This document shows, piece after piece, positions 36,022-46,186 of a stretch of 64,000 bases of DNA. A model generated the notes under the pieces. The model did no database searches. It was not told the DNA's origin and saw only the letters and a list, made by a program, of their open reading frames with translations. Made by a program: the position numbers and the translations under genes. Within the stretch, counting starts at the first letter, position 1. The number at the start of each line of letters is the position of its first letter. The stretch is from Rhizobium croatiense (lineage in GTDB: Bacteria; Pseudomonadota; Alphaproteobacteria; Rhizobiales; Rhizobiaceae): positions 124,001 to 188,000 of the forward strand of contig NZ_JAILYJ010000006.1 of the NCBI RefSeq assembly GCF_019793465.1, in the 5' to 3' direction.

Positions 36022-36972
36022 TCACCTCATCGGTGAAGTTTCCTGGCCGAGCGCGAATTCGGCGATCAGACCGGAATGGTTCGAGCCGAGATTGTCGTCG
36101 AGACGTTTGAGTGAGATCAGGCGAAGTGGCGCCCGCGCGAATATGTGGTCGATGGCGATCCCGAAGGCGCCGGCAGCGATCGGCCATGTCGCCGGTTCAG
36201 GTGCAAGCGTCTTCAGTTTCTGTTCGCGCAGAAGACCCTGGATGCTGGGCGCGATCGCCGACGAATTGAAGTCGCCGGACAGCACCAGAGGGCCGGAGAG
36301 CGAACCGAGCGCCTTGCCGAGGTCGTCCAGTTCGCCCATCTGGTAGTCGTCGTAATAGGGTTTGGACAGGTGCGCCGACGCGAGATTGATGACTTGGCCG
36401 CCGAAGTCGATGCTTGAGACGACCAGCCTGTCTTTTCGCAGACTGCCGATGCTTGCGACCTGCCGCATCACGAACGGCCGTTTGGACAGGACCAGCGTAT
36501 CACAGCTATCTTTGCCATTGTCGCAGCCGATATGATAGGGATAGGCCTTGAACAATCGCTGCAGATGAAATGTCAGCGGCTTGGCTTCGAGCAAATTGAC
36601 GACATCGGCGTTCGAAGCAATCACCATGTCGGCAAGGGCCGTCGAGTTTTTCCAATTGTCGATGGCGATGTTGAACGACATCAGACGGAAAAGCGGCGCG
36701 GGACCCGTCTGCTGATCATCCTGCGCAAATTCGCGCAGCATGACGAAACCGTGAGCGGTGAGAAAAAGCGAGGCGAGCAGAAGAACCAAGCCGTAGATCT
36801 GCCTTTTGACTGCCAGAATTGCCAGACTGGCGGCAACAAAGATGACCCCGAGATGGATCTGAAAGCTGTAGACAAAGGATAACAGCCAGAAGTTCGTGAC
36901 ATAGCGCAGCGACACGATGGCAATGGCAATGGTCAGAAATGCGCAGAGAATCCAATAGATTATATCTCGCAT
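36022..36972 (-). CDS. Membrane-anchored endonuclease/exonuclease/phosphatase family protein
   Basis: This 316-residue protein has three N-terminal membrane segments (about 5-90), then an EEP-fold domain (PF03372) in the periplasm. EEP landmarks are MSFNIA near 98, LLEAKP (metal-binding Glu) near 127, SGDFNSS near 245 and the terminal GSNHSGLIAEF with catalytic Asn-His. Substrates in this family range from nucleic acids to phospholipids and cannot be told here. ATG 36972 is chosen; the open frame to 37041 is non-hydrophobic upstream sequence. Confidence 0.82.
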   Translation of the reverse strand: MRDIIYWILCAFLTIAIAIVSLRYVTNFWLLSFVYSFQIHLGVIFVAASLAILAVKRQIYGLVLLLASLFLTAHGFVMLREFAQDDQQTGPAPLFRLMSFNIAIDNWKNSTALADMVIASNADVVNLLEAKPLTFHLQRLFKAYPYHIGCDNGKDSCDTLVLSKRPFVMRQVASIGSLRKDRLVVSSIDFGGQVINLASAHLSKPYYDDYQMGELDDLGKALGSLSGPLVLSGDFNSSAIAPSIQGLLREQKLKTLAPEPATWPIAAGAFGIAIDHIFARAPLRLISLKRLDDNLGSNHSGLIAEFALGQETSPMR

Positions 36973-37245
36973 CGATCCTGATTCCGCTTGCCGACGACTG
37001 GGCGGGCATAACATGCAGGCCGGCATGTTGCAACGCAGCATAACGATCGGCCATCATCTCGGCAGATAAGCAATATCGATGGAATGCGCCAAGCAGACCC
37101 GCGCCGACGCCCATGAAACCGGCATAGGTGTCGCAGTCTTCTCCCTCAAACACCTATCGACTCGGCCTCTTCTTATCTTGTAAGGGGGGTCACGTGATAC
37201 GGAATCGGCTCTTTGCCGTCGGCAGGGGGCCAAGAAAAGGTGGGA

Positions 37246-38262
37246 ATGCGCTACTTCATTACAGGGACGGCCGGTTTCATCGGTTTTCATCTGGCCAGGC
37301 GCCTGCTGCAGGAGGGGCATGAGGTAACGGGCTTCGACGGCCTCACGCCCTATTACAACGTCAAGCTCAAGGAGATGCGCCATGCGGCCCTCTCCCAGTT
37401 TCCGGCCTTCAAACCGGTCATCGCGATGCTCGAGGACCGGCTGGCGCTGGAGGCGGCTGTTCTCGCGGCCAAGCCCGACATTCTGATCCACCTCGCCGCA
37501 CAGGCCGGCGTACGCTACAGCCTGGAAAATCCCGAAGCCTATATACATTCGAACGTCGAAGGCTCGTGGAATATCATGGAAATCGCCCGGCGGGTCGAAG
37601 TCCGCCATCTGATGCTGGCCTCGACATCATCGATCTATGGCGCCAACGCGACCGTCCCCTTCCGCGAGACCGATCGCGCCGACGAGCCGCTGACCATTTA
37701 CGCCGCGACGAAGAAATCGATGGAGCTGATGGCGCACAGCTATGCCCATCTTCACAAGATTCCGACCACGGCCTTCCGGTTCTTCACCGTCTATGGCCCA
37801 TGGGGCCGGCCCGATATGGCGCTGTTCAAATTCACCAAGAACATGCTCGACGGCCAGCCGATCGAGATCTACGGCGAAGGCAATATGAGCCGCGATTTCA
37901 CCTATATCGATGATCTCGTCGAAGCGATCGTCAGGCTGTCGGCCATTGCGCCCGGCGAGGAAAATCGCCTCGACGACGCGGCGGTCGAAACGCTTTCACG
38001 CCAGGCGCCCTTCCGCGTCGTCAATATCGGCGGCGGCCAGCCGGTCAGCCTGATGGATTTCGTCGAGACGGTGGAAAAGGCGCTCGGCCGGCCTGCCATT
38101 CGCCAGATGCTGGCGATGCAGAAGGGCGATGTGCCGCGCACCTTCGCCGCCCCCGATCTGCTTGTCGCGCTCACGGACTACAAACCGGGAACGACCTTGG
38201 ACGTCGGCGTCAAGGCTTTCGTCGAATGGTATCTCGATGCGCGCGGCCAGCTCGACGGCTAG
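37246..38262 (+). CDS. lpsL: UDP-glucuronate 4-epimerase (LpsL-like)
   Basis: This 338-residue extended short-chain dehydrogenase interconverts UDP-GlcA and UDP-GalA. The NAD-binding motif [10 protein letters not shown] (6-15), the catalytic STSSIYG near 125 and YAATK near 150 (family usually YAASK) and RPDMALFKF near 190 are visible. ATG 37246 follows AAGGTGGGA. UDP-GalA is used for rhizobial lipid A, LPS core and some EPS, linking this gene with ugd. Activity on UDP-GlcA rather than UDP-Glc is inferred from its resemblance to the LpsL group. Confidence 0.87.
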   Translation: MRYFITGTAGFIGFHLARRLLQEGHEVTGFDGLTPYYNVKLKEMRHAALSQFPAFKPVIAMLEDRLALEAAVLAAKPDILIHLAAQAGVRYSLENPEAYIHSNVEGSWNIMEIARRVEVRHLMLASTSSIYGANATVPFRETDRADEPLTIYAATKKSMELMAHSYAHLHKIPTTAFRFFTVYGPWGRPDMALFKFTKNMLDGQPIEIYGEGNMSRDFTYIDDLVEAIVRLSAIAPGEENRLDDAAVETLSRQAPFRVVNIGGGQPVSLMDFVETVEKALGRPAIRQMLAMQKGDVPRTFAAPDLLVALTDYKPGTTLDVGVKAFVEWYLDARGQLDG

Positions 38263-38358
38263 ATCCGGATGATTTTCAGGCGCGTTCGTAACCGGCTTCC
38301 GTGGCGTGGTTTGGGCAGTCTTTGGGAAGCCCGGTCCATGACCAATATCGCTCCCCAG

Positions 38359-38658
38359 TCACGACATGGGGTCCATCCCAAATATGAGCAAGCCCGCGAA
38401 CAGGAGCGTGGGCAGGCTCTGTGCCAGCGTAACCATTCTAAGCCAACGAGGGGCTCTACCGAAGCACCAATAGATACCATTGCAGATGCTCGAGACCAGA
38501 TTTCCGGTACCGAGGACCAGTAGCCCCAGAACAGCGCCAAGGTTGGGAAACAAGCCGCCGCCTGAAGGACTCATAATCAGGAAAGCGCCGAGGAAAATAC
38601 CGCCGCTCAGAGCTAGGACTGAAAAGACAGCGCAAACCGTAAGTGCGAGACTTCTCAT
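38359..38658 (-). CDS. Small integral membrane protein of unknown function
   Basis: This 99-residue hydrophobic protein has three predicted membrane segments (about 5-28, 38-60 and 78-97) separated by short loops, including an aromatic and basic stretch YWCFGRAPRWLR. I do not recognise it. The start is uncertain: ATG 38658 is preferred, and GTG 38673 adds five residues. The hydrophobic periodicity makes it a credible gene rather than a chance frame. Confidence 0.55.
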   Translation of the reverse strand: MRSLALTVCAVFSVLALSGGIFLGAFLIMSPSGGGLFPNLGAVLGLLVLGTGNLVSSICNGIYWCFGRAPRWLRMVTLAQSLPTLLFAGLLIFGMDPMS

Positions 38659-38760
38659 CGCTCTGCGATCCACGAGTTGAGGGGTTATGGGCGCGTCGAC
38701 CTCTGTAATCGCAAGCCACCGATAGTCATGAGATGCGTGTTCGCGCCGTCCGGCTCCGCA

Positions 38761-39033
38761 TCAACGAGGGAACGATCCGATTTCCAGTTTTGCAATCAAC
38801 TGGGCAGGAAGATCGCCGCTTATTATGGACGCATCCGCTTTAGCAAAGACCATTTCACCCTCCTGCCATGCATCACATTCCATATCGATCCGCATCCCGT
38901 CGCGTTCGACTGCAGCCCAGGAGAAGTCCAGGCCGCCGCCGTTCCGCACGGACCAGCCTGCCGCTGCCAGCGCTTCGATGACCGCCCGCCAGCTTTCTTC
39001 CGACAGCCCGGAAAGAGAAATCTGATCAACCAT
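38761..39033 (-). CDS. Hypothetical protein, 90 residues
   Basis: This small acidic protein begins VDQISLSGLSEESWRAVIEALAAAGWSVRNGGGLDFSW and shows a mixed alpha/beta pattern (helix, then strands). It has no membrane segment or signal peptide and no motif I recognise. A G+C-typical codon pattern with G/C at third positions supports that it is coding. It lies alone between other small genes of the same strand. Confidence 0.6.
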   Translation of the reverse strand: MVDQISLSGLSEESWRAVIEALAAAGWSVRNGGGLDFSWAAVERDGMRIDMECDAWQEGEMVFAKADASIISGDLPAQLIAKLEIGSFPR

Positions 39034-39268
39034 AGCGATGCCTTCCGCCCCAGTGACCAGATCTTTTTGAGCGCGCGCGGGGGCCTTGGCAACCCATTAA
39101 GGACCTTCCCGGGGCGTCACCGCTACCCACAGCACGCGCATCAGCAATCTCGTGTTATCCTCGAGGCCGGAACCGCCAGCCAGCTGCGCATGTTGGATGC
39201 CATCCATAGGTACGACGATAATATCTACCAGTTGCGCAGGCAGCGCCTCAAGCAGCGCATGATCGATC

Positions 39269-39583
39269 TCAGCGCCGAAACGTCACCGCCTGCACTGCGT
39301 CGACCGTCTTCCACAACACATAGTCGACAACGGCGGCCAGGCTCTGCGAATAGGTCTTGAGTTCGTAACCCTGATCCTCGGCCGCAGCAGGGCTGCGCAG
39401 AACGAAAGGAACGACCGGGCGCACGAAACCGGCGCGTGTCGTCAGCGGAACCTCTGGCGAATGGCCGATGGCGGACGTGTACATCAAATCGCGTGCGAGG
39501 CTGGCGGGGCCGACGGCGAAGGCCGGCCCGGCAGCGGCAGTCACGGTCAAAGTCAAGGCGATGGCGGCAAGTGCTCTCTGCAT
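39269..39583 (-). CDS. Small secreted protein with N-terminal resemblance to the LapG-like protein
   Basis: This 104-residue protein has a signal peptide (1-23) followed by VGPASLARDLMYTSAIGHS and FVRPVVPFVL. The mature start resembles that of the BTLCP protease at 25659 (GPAGFARGL). It lacks the catalytic Cys, His and Asp regions, so it is either a truncated relative or an unrelated secreted protein. No neighbours suggest a role. Confidence 0.6.
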   Translation of the reverse strand: MQRALAAIALTLTVTAAAGPAFAVGPASLARDLMYTSAIGHSPEVPLTTRAGFVRPVVPFVLRSPAAAEDQGYELKTYSQSLAAVVDYVLWKTVDAVQAVTFRR

Positions 39584-39863
39584 GTCAGGTCCCCATTCGT
39601 GGATCGGCCGGCGTTCGCTCCGTCCGGCTCCAAACGATCGACGCGTCTGTCCACGCCTCGGCCGCTTTCATGAGACCACTCTACACGCCAGGATTTGCAG
39701 GGCTTTTAAGCGGATCGGTCAAATTTTACGAAATTTGACTTTCTCCGGCTTTCTCGGATTTTGAGGACCGAGAGGCGCCCGGGCACATGGCGAACGCATC
39801 CGGCGGCCGATACGCCGCCTCGACCAACACGCAATGCCAATGGTGTGAACGCCGGCCCGCAGT

Positions 39864-40154
39864 CTACAGAATGCGATCCAGCTTCTTGTTGATGTGCAAA
39901 TTGGGCATCAATCCCGCACTCTGGGCAGCGTGATAGGACTCTCGCGCCGCGTCGAACGAGATCGACCACATAATGGCGCTCAGCAGGAGCGCGATAATAT
40001 AGATCTGAATACGCATCGAACCGGCGGTACGGAAAGAGCAAGGCGGTTTTGTGTCAAAACATGGCCGGGAAGCAACGAAAGAGCGTCGGCCGCTTGTTTT
40101 GCAACCGGCCGACGCCAGACATATCAGTGTCGTGAAAATTAGCGATAGTCGCAT
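39864..40154 (-). CDS. Putative small lipoprotein / membrane protein
   Basis: From ATG 40154, with AGGGGT upstream, this 96-residue product starts with a lipoprotein-type signal (LSLIFTTLICLASAGC, lipobox ASAGC). It contains a second hydrophobic segment near 50-67 and ends in a soluble helix (AARESYHAAQSAG). An internal ATG at 40016 would give a 50-residue single-pass protein instead. Neither form is recognised, and the mix of lipobox and internal membrane segment is unusual, so the true product is uncertain. Confidence 0.45.
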   Translation of the reverse strand: MRLSLIFTTLICLASAGCKTSGRRSFVASRPCFDTKPPCSFRTAGSMRIQIYIIALLLSAIMWSISFDAARESYHAAQSAGLMPNLHINKKLDRIL

Positions 40155-40332
40155 CGCTACCCCTGTTGGCAGCCATACCGAGGCTTGGTTCCTCTTCTCA
40201 CCCCGAGAACCCTGAGAGGTCCGTTCCCACGGGCCTCTTTGCCTTTGCTTATTCGCGCTGCCGTCGATCACCGAATGCAGGCTCGATCGATGTCGACCGT
40301 CAGGACGGCGGCGGTGCGAACGGCGCTCCAAA

Positions 40333-40355
40333 AATAATCAATCGATTGACTTATT
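40333..40355. promoter_or_regulatory. Candidate CecR operator
   Basis: A perfect 12-base palindrome TCAATCGATTGA (40338-40349) is flanked by AATAA on the left and TTATT on the right, with one extra base on the right side. It overlaps the predicted -35 element, as expected for a repressor site. Confidence 0.65.
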
Positions 40356-40374
40356 TTTCCTGCCATGTTACAAA
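40346..40374 (+). promoter_or_regulatory. Predicted promoter of the cecR operon, placing the transcript start at the ATG
   Basis: TTGACT (40346-40351) and TACAAA (40369-40374) are separated by 17 bases. The expected transcript start falls at about 40380-40382, on the ATG at 40381, and no ribosome site precedes that ATG. The message is therefore predicted to be leaderless. Confidence 0.55.
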
Positions 40375-40380
40375 ATCTTC

Positions 40381-41082
40381 ATGATCAAGGAAAAGGCCAA
40401 TCCACCACCAGCCTCGGCTCGCGCCGATGTCGCGCGGCAGAAGATGCTTTCCGCCGCCCTCGACGTCTTTGGCCGCTATGGCTTCGACGGCGCATCGACC
40501 CGCCAGCTGACCGAAGCGGCCGGTGTCAATCTGCAGGCCATCCCCTATTATTTCGGCAGCAAGGAAGGCCTTTACATCGCCACCGCCGAATATCTGATGG
40601 CCCGCATCGACACGCATATCGGCGATATGAGAGCGCGCATCGGCACGCATCTGCTGAGCCTGGAGGCCGCAGGCAAACCGCTCGGAGAGGCCGAAGCCCG
40701 GCGCTTCCTCACCGACATTCTCCAGACCATGGTGACGCTTTTCGTCGGCAAGGAATCCGAATCCTGGGCGCGCTTTCTGATCCGTGAGCAGATGGAGCCG
40801 ACGGAAGCCTTCGCCAGGGTCTATCAAGGCATCATGCGGCCGATGATCGAGATCGGCCGGCGGCTGATCGGCGCCATTCTGCGTGAGGATCCGGCTTCGG
40901 AACATGTGCGCATGCGCACCTTCAGCCTTCTCGGCAGCATCCTCGTCTTTCGTGTCACTCACGCTGCCGTGCTCGCTCAGATGGAGTGGGACGTCATTGG
41001 ACCGGAGCAGGTGCAGATCCTGCGCGGGCTGGCCGCCGAACTGGTCGATGTGCTCGGCCCGCCGAAGGAAGGTGCGGCATGA
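40381..41082 (+). CDS. cecR: TetR-family repressor CecR-like
   Basis: This 233-residue regulator has an N-terminal helix-turn-helix ([24 protein letters not shown], about 28-60, with [10 protein letters not shown] following) and a C-terminal ligand domain of the CecR/DUF1956 type. In E. coli, CecR (YbiH) controls the ybhGFSR efflux operon; here it is the first gene of the same arrangement, and its stop overlaps the ybhG start (ATGA). Self-repression through the palindrome at 40333-40355 is likely. Inducing ligands are unknown. Confidence 0.87.
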   Translation: MIKEKANPPPASARADVARQKMLSAALDVFGRYGFDGASTRQLTEAAGVNLQAIPYYFGSKEGLYIATAEYLMARIDTHIGDMRARIGTHLLSLEAAGKPLGEAEARRFLTDILQTMVTLFVGKESESWARFLIREQMEPTEAFARVYQGIMRPMIEIGRRLIGAILREDPASEHVRMRTFSLLGSILVFRVTHAAVLAQMEWDVIGPEQVQILRGLAAELVDVLGPPKEGAA

Positions 41083-42089
41083 GGCGTATCCTTCCCATCG
41101 CTCTCCTTCTCTTCGTTGCCGCAGCGGCCGCGGCCTGGTGGTACGGCCTGCCCGAAAAGCTCGGCTGGTTGCCTGAGGCCCGCCGCGAATTCGTCCTTTA
41201 CGGCAATGTCGATATCCGCCAGGTTTCGCTCGGTTTCCGCGTCAACGGCCGCCTCTCCGAACTCCGCGTCGATGAGGGCGATGTCGTCAAGAGGGGAACA
41301 CTGCTGGCGAAACTTGACGCCGCGCCCTATGAATTCGCCGTCCGTTCGGCTGAGGCCAATGCGGCTGCTCTTCGGGCGACGCTCGACAAGCTGAAGGCAG
41401 GCCCGCGGCCGACCGAGATTGCCCAGGCGCGCGCCGCCTATGACGAGAGCCTCGCGGATCTGCAGAACGCCAACCTCGCCTATGAACGCGCCCGCCAGCT
41501 TCGTCCGCAGGGCACCATTTCCGAGGCTAACCTCGACCAGGCGACCGCCGCAAAGGCGATGGCCGCCGCCCGCTCCCAGTCCGCCAACGAGGCGCTGAAG
41601 CTCTTGCAGGAAGGCTCGCGCGTCGAGGATATTGCCGCCGCCGATGCGCAGCTGAAGGCAGCCGAGGCAACGCTGGCCTCGGCCCGCACCTCGCTTGAAG
41701 ATACCGAGCTTCGCGCCCCGAACGACGGCGTCGTCCTCTCGCGGGTGCGGGAAGACGGTGCGATCGTCTCGCCGGCTGACACCGTCTTTGTGCTGTCCCT
41801 GACCGAACCGGTCTGGGTGCGCAGCTATCTCGCCGAGCCCGATCTCGGCCGCATCCACCCCGGCATGAAGGTTTCCGTCACCTCCGATACGGCGCCCGAC
41901 AAACCCTATGAAGGCACCATCAGTTTCATGTCGCCGGTCGCCGAATTCACCCCGAAATCGGTGGAGACGCCGGAGCTGAGGACCGATCTCGTTTATCGCC
42001 TGAGGATCGTCATCGACAAGCCAGGCCCGGACCTGCGCCAGGGCATGCCGGTCACCGTGCGGCCTCCGGCGTCTGCGGTCGGACGATGA
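41079..42089 (+). CDS. ybhG: HlyD-family membrane-fusion subunit (YbhG-like)
   Basis: This 336-residue periplasmic adaptor has an N-terminal membrane anchor (3-22), a lipoyl half near 40-75 ([20 protein letters not shown]), a long coiled-coil hairpin at about 85-215 with Ala- and Glu-rich heptads, and a beta-barrel region ending RQGMPVTV. It would connect the inner-membrane ABC transporter to an outer-membrane channel. ATG 41079 overlaps the cecR stop and its own stop overlaps the ATPase start, so the operon is translationally coupled. Confidence 0.88.
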   Translation: MRRILPIALLLFVAAAAAAWWYGLPEKLGWLPEARREFVLYGNVDIRQVSLGFRVNGRLSELRVDEGDVVKRGTLLAKLDAAPYEFAVRSAEANAAALRATLDKLKAGPRPTEIAQARAAYDESLADLQNANLAYERARQLRPQGTISEANLDQATAAKAMAAARSQSANEALKLLQEGSRVEDIAAADAQLKAAEATLASARTSLEDTELRAPNDGVVLSRVREDGAIVSPADTVFVLSLTEPVWVRSYLAEPDLGRIHPGMKVSVTSDTAPDKPYEGTISFMSPVAEFTPKSVETPELRTDLVYRLRIVIDKPGPDLRQGMPVTVRPPASAVGR

Positions 42090-43831
42090 CCGCCTCCCAG
42101 ACAGGTTGGGACGACAAGCCGCTCGTCCGGATCGACGCCGTCACGAAACGTTTCGGCGACGCTCCCCCTGCCCTTGACAGCGTCTCCGGCACGATCGCCG
42201 GCGGTGCGATCACCGGCCTCGTCGGCCCCGATGGCGCCGGCAAGACGACGCTGATCCGCCTGATGACCGGGCTGATGCTGCCCGACAGCGGAACGGTCGA
42301 GGTTCTCGGCTTCGACACCAGGAAGAATGCCGCCGGCATCCAGGCGGCGATCGGCTACATGCCGCAGCGCTTCGGCCTCTATGAAGACCTCTCGGTGCAG
42401 GAAAATCTCGATCTCTACGCCGATCTGCGCGGCCTGCCGAAGAGCGAACGCGCGAGAACCTTCGACGAACTGCTGAGCTTCACCGATCTCAAGCGCTTCA
42501 CCGGCCGGCTGGCCGGCAAACTCTCCGGCGGCATGAAGCAGAAGCTCGGCCTTGCCTGCGCGCTTCTGAAAAAGCCGCGACTGCTGCTGCTCGACGAGCC
42601 GGGCGTCGGCGTCGACCCGATCTCGCGCCGCGACCTGTGGAAGATGGTCGAGAACCTGACCAAGGAAGGCATCGGCGTGCTCTGGTCGACCGCCTATCTC
42701 GACGAGGCCGAAGCCTGCGACCACGTGCTGCTCCTGAACCAGGGAAAGCTGCTTTTTTCAGGCAAACCCGAACAGATGACCGAGCGCATGAGCGACCGGG
42801 TCTTCAGAGTATCCGGCGTCAAAGGTCGCCGCCGGCAGGTGCTCGCCGAACTCCTTGAAGCCAACGGCGTCATCGACGGCGTGATCCAGGGCGAAGCGAT
42901 CCGTCTCGTTGCGGCAATGGACATGAAACCCGATATCGACACGGCCGGCGGCAGTGCAACGCTCGCTGCCGCCCCGCCCCGCTTCGAGGATGCCTTTGTC
43001 GATATGCTGGGCGGCGGCCCCGGCGGCCGCTCCCGGCTGGCCGAAGCACAGGAACCGCTGAAGGCCGAGGGCGATCGGCCAGTGATCGAGGCCAGGGGCC
43101 TGACCAAGCGCTTCGGCGATTTCACCGCGGCCGAGGACATCAGCTTCGATATCCGCCGCGGCGAGATCTTCGGCCTGCTCGGCCCGAACGGTGCCGGCAA
43201 GTCCACCACCTTCAAGATGCTCTGCGGCCTGTTGAAGCCGACCGGCGGCGAAGGCCGCGTCGCCGGTTTCGATCTTCGCCGCGATGCCGCCGAGGCGCGC
43301 AACCAGCTCGGCTACATGGCGCAGAAATTCTCGCTCTACGGCGATCTCACAGTCATGCAGAACCTCGAATTCTTCGCCGGCGTCTACGGCCTTCGCGGAC
43401 AGCACAGACGCGAGCGCATCGCGCTGATGGCCGATATCTTCGATTTCGGCCGCCATGGCCGCGAGGCCGCCAAGGACCTGCCGCTCGGCCTGAAGCAGCG
43501 CCTGGCGCTCGCCTGCGCCGTCATGCACGAGCCGCGCGCCCTCTTCCTGGACGAGCCGACCTCCGGTGTCGACCCGATCACTCGGCGCGAGTTCTGGACG
43601 CATATCAACGGATTGGTCGAAAAGGGCGTCACCGTGCTCGTCACCACCCATTTCATGGACGAGGCGGAATATTGCGACCGCATCTCGCTGATCTATCGCG
43701 GCCGCTCAATCGCGCTCGGCTCGCCCGATGAATTGAAGGCCAGGGTGGCGACCAAAGAGCAGCCGGACCCGACGATGGAGGATGCCTTCATCGCGCTCGT
43801 GCAGCAGTCGGAAGCAGGGGATGCGGCATGA
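42086..43831 (+). CDS. ybhF: Fused double ABC-ATPase (YbhF-like)
   Basis: This 581-residue protein joins two ATP-binding cassettes. The first has Walker [10 protein letters not shown] (Asp instead of the usual Asn), signature LSGGMKQKL and Walker [14 protein letters not shown]. The second (from about 330) has Walker [11 protein letters not shown], a degenerate signature LPLGLKQRL and [12 protein letters not shown]. This asymmetry is typical of YbhF-type multidrug or lipid-related exporters. Four-base overlaps with both neighbouring genes show tight coupling. Confidence 0.9.
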   Translation: MTASQTGWDDKPLVRIDAVTKRFGDAPPALDSVSGTIAGGAITGLVGPDGAGKTTLIRLMTGLMLPDSGTVEVLGFDTRKNAAGIQAAIGYMPQRFGLYEDLSVQENLDLYADLRGLPKSERARTFDELLSFTDLKRFTGRLAGKLSGGMKQKLGLACALLKKPRLLLLDEPGVGVDPISRRDLWKMVENLTKEGIGVLWSTAYLDEAEACDHVLLLNQGKLLFSGKPEQMTERMSDRVFRVSGVKGRRRQVLAELLEANGVIDGVIQGEAIRLVAAMDMKPDIDTAGGSATLAAAPPRFEDAFVDMLGGGPGGRSRLAEAQEPLKAEGDRPVIEARGLTKRFGDFTAAEDISFDIRRGEIFGLLGPNGAGKSTTFKMLCGLLKPTGGEGRVAGFDLRRDAAEARNQLGYMAQKFSLYGDLTVMQNLEFFAGVYGLRGQHRRERIALMADIFDFGRHGREAAKDLPLGLKQRLALACAVMHEPRALFLDEPTSGVDPITRREFWTHINGLVEKGVTVLVTTHFMDEAEYCDRISLIYRGRSIALGSPDELKARVATKEQPDPTMEDAFIALVQQSEAGDAA

Positions 43832-44955
43832 ATGCTTCCGGCGGTCGCCTTCGGCGTCTTTTTGCCCTGGTGCGCAAGGAAAGCCTTCAGGCGATCCGCG
43901 ATCCGAGCAGCATCCTCATCGCCTTCGTGCTGCCGCTGATCCTGCTCTTCCTCTTCGGCTATGGCGTCTCGCTCGATACCACCCGCACCCGCATCGGCTT
44001 GGTCGCGGAAGAGATGACGCCGCTGACGCAGGATCTCGCGGCCAGCTTCCGGGCCTCGCGTTATTTCGAGGTGGTGATCGGCCGCGACCGGCGCCTGTTC
44101 GAGGAAGATCTTGTGCTCGGCAAGCTGCGCGGCATCGTCGTCATCCCGGCCGATTTCACCACGCGCTACACCGCCGGCAACCGGCCCGACATCCAGGTGA
44201 TCGTCGATGGCTCCGATCCGAACACCGCGAACTTCGTACAGAATTATGCGCAGGGCGCCATTGCCAATTGGGAACGGCAGAGGCAGGCGGATGTTGCCTC
44301 CTCCGGTCCCCCCATCGCGGTCGAACAGCGCTTCTGGTTCAATCCGGAGCTGACCAGCCGCAATTTCCTCGTGCCGGGCTCGATCGCCATCGTCATGACG
44401 CTGGTCGGCACGCTTCTGACCTCGCTGGTCGTCGCCCGCGAATGGGAGCGCGGCACGATGGAGGCGATGATGGCGACGCCGGTGACGGCGGTCGAGCTGC
44501 TCGCCGGCAAGATCCTTCCCTATTTCCTCCTCGGCCTCACCTCGATGACGCTCTGCGTGCTGCTTGCTGTCTTTCTCTTCGGCGTGCCGTTCCGCGGCTC
44601 CGTCGCCGCCCTTTACGCCTTGTCGGCCGCCTTTCTGATCCCGGCGCTCGGCCAGGGTCTGTTGATCTCGACGGCGACGAAGAACCAGTTCCTCGCCTCG
44701 CAACTGGCGCTGATCTCCGCTTTTCTGCCGGCCTTCCTGCTGTCGGGCTTCCTGTTCGAGATCAACTCCATGCCTGAGGTCATTCAGTGGATCACCTTCA
44801 TCGTGCCGGCGCGTTACCTGATCCCCGGTCTGCAGACCGTGTTTCTCGCCGGCGACATCTGGCCGATGTTTGTTCAAGCCATCGCCGTCATGCTGACGAT
44901 CGGCGCCATCATGTTCGTGCTCGCGGCGCGCAGCACCCGAAAGAGGATCGGCTGA
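43828..44955 (+). CDS. ybhS: ABC-2 type permease (YbhS-like)
   Basis: This 375-residue permease has one membrane segment near 30, a periplasmic domain (about 50-180) and five membrane segments in the C-terminal half, with the ABC-2 signature region EWERGTMEAMMATPV near 205. It pairs with the next gene product to form the transmembrane channel of the exporter. Its start overlaps the ATPase gene (ATGA), and one base separates it from the next gene. Confidence 0.9.
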   Translation: MNASGGRLRRLFALVRKESLQAIRDPSSILIAFVLPLILLFLFGYGVSLDTTRTRIGLVAEEMTPLTQDLAASFRASRYFEVVIGRDRRLFEEDLVLGKLRGIVVIPADFTTRYTAGNRPDIQVIVDGSDPNTANFVQNYAQGAIANWERQRQADVASSGPPIAVEQRFWFNPELTSRNFLVPGSIAIVMTLVGTLLTSLVVAREWERGTMEAMMATPVTAVELLAGKILPYFLLGLTSMTLCVLLAVFLFGVPFRGSVAALYALSAAFLIPALGQGLLISTATKNQFLASQLALISAFLPAFLLSGFLFEINSMPEVIQWITFIVPARYLIPGLQTVFLAGDIWPMFVQAIAVMLTIGAIMFVLAARSTRKRIG

Positions 44956-44956
44956 G

Positions 44957-46069
44957 ATGGGATGGACAAGGCTCTACGCCCTCATCGTCAAGGAACTGCT
45001 CGCCGTGCTGCGCGACCCCAAGGGCCGCGCCATCCTGATCGGCCCACCGATCGTCCAGCTTCTGGTCTTTTCCTATGCCGCCACGCTCGAAGTGCGCAAT
45101 GTCGACGTCATGATCCTGAACCGTGACAGCGGCCACTGGGGCCAAGAACTGATCGAGCGCATCGATGGCTCGCCGACCTTTCGCACTATCGAGATCGCCG
45201 CCAATCAGGCCGAAGTTCAGGTGGCAATCGACAACCAGACAGTGATCGCAGCGATCGAAATCGGCCCGGATTTCTCCCGCAACATCGAGGCGGAAGCGCC
45301 GGCCGATCTGCAGGTGATCCTCGACGGCCGCCGTTCCAATGCCTCGCAGATTGTCGCCGGCTACCTCTCGCAGATCAGCGCGGCCCTTGCCGCCGAGACA
45401 CCCGCAGGCAGGCGCGCCGGCCCCGAGATGGTTTCGACCATGCCCCGCAACTGGTTCAACCCCAACCTCACCTACCAGTGGTTCATGGTGCCGAACCTGA
45501 TCGCCAGCATCGCGCTTTTGATCGGCCTGATCGTCACCGCCTTGTCGATCGCCCGCGAGCGCGAACTCGGCACCTTCGATCAGCTGATGGTCTCGCCGCT
45601 GCGCCTGCATGAGATCCTGATCGGCAAGCTGATCCCGCCGATGATGATCGGCCTGTTCCACATCACCGTCTATATCCTGGCCGCCGTCTTCCTCTTCGAG
45701 GTGCCGCTGCGCGGCTCACTCTTCCTGCTTTACGGCAGCGCCATCTTCTACCTCGGCTCGGTCGCCGGCCTCGGCCTCTTCATCTCGGCGCTGTCGATGA
45801 CGCAGCAGCAGGCGATCCTCGGCGCCTTCCTGTTCATGGTCCCGGCCATGCTGCTTTCCGGCTTCGCGACCCCGATCGAGAACATGCCGGGCTGGCTGCA
45901 GCCAATAACCTTCATCAATCCGCTGCGTTATTTCCTGGTGATCGTCAAAGGCGTTTTCCTCAAGGATATCCCCTTGAGCGAGGTGATAAACCAGACGATC
46001 CCGCTGGCGCTGATCGCCACCGTCACGCTCAGCGCCGCCGCCTGGCTCTTCCGCCGGCGGCTGGAATGA
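44957..46069 (+). CDS. ybhR: ABC-2 type permease (YbhR-like)
   Basis: This 370-residue partner permease has the same layout as its neighbour: an N-terminal membrane segment, a periplasmic domain and five C-terminal membrane segments, with RERELGTFDQLMVSPL near 200. It completes the cecR-ybhG-F-S-R order known from E. coli, where the system protects against some antibiotics. No outer-membrane TolC gene is present, so a housekeeping TolC would be shared. Confidence 0.9.
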   Translation: MGWTRLYALIVKELLAVLRDPKGRAILIGPPIVQLLVFSYAATLEVRNVDVMILNRDSGHWGQELIERIDGSPTFRTIEIAANQAEVQVAIDNQTVIAAIEIGPDFSRNIEAEAPADLQVILDGRRSNASQIVAGYLSQISAALAAETPAGRRAGPEMVSTMPRNWFNPNLTYQWFMVPNLIASIALLIGLIVTALSIARERELGTFDQLMVSPLRLHEILIGKLIPPMMIGLFHITVYILAAVFLFEVPLRGSLFLLYGSAIFYLGSVAGLGLFISALSMTQQQAILGAFLFMVPAMLLSGFATPIENMPGWLQPITFINPLRYFLVIVKGVFLKDIPLSEVINQTIPLALIATVTLSAAAWLFRRRLE

Positions 46070-46128
46070 GGCGATTTCAGCCGCCTCACAGAATGTGAAC
46101 CGGGCTTCCAAAGCGTGAATCTCCTGCC

Positions 46129-46153
46129 GGAACATCGGCCAGGCGGCGTCGTT
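46129..46153 (+). promoter_or_regulatory. EcfG-type promoter of the DUF1236 gene
   Basis: GGAAC (46129-46133), 16 bases, then CGTT (46150-46153) matches the alphaproteobacterial general-stress consensus exactly. It is 34 bases before the ATG. Confidence 0.75.
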
Positions 46154-46186
46154 ACCCAGACGCAACCCCAGCAAAGGAGAAGCAAA

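Noticed and set aside
43693..44877. 394-codon minus-strand frame over the ybhF/ybhS junction
   Set aside because: The translation is highly charged low-complexity sequence, antisense to two clear ABC genes.
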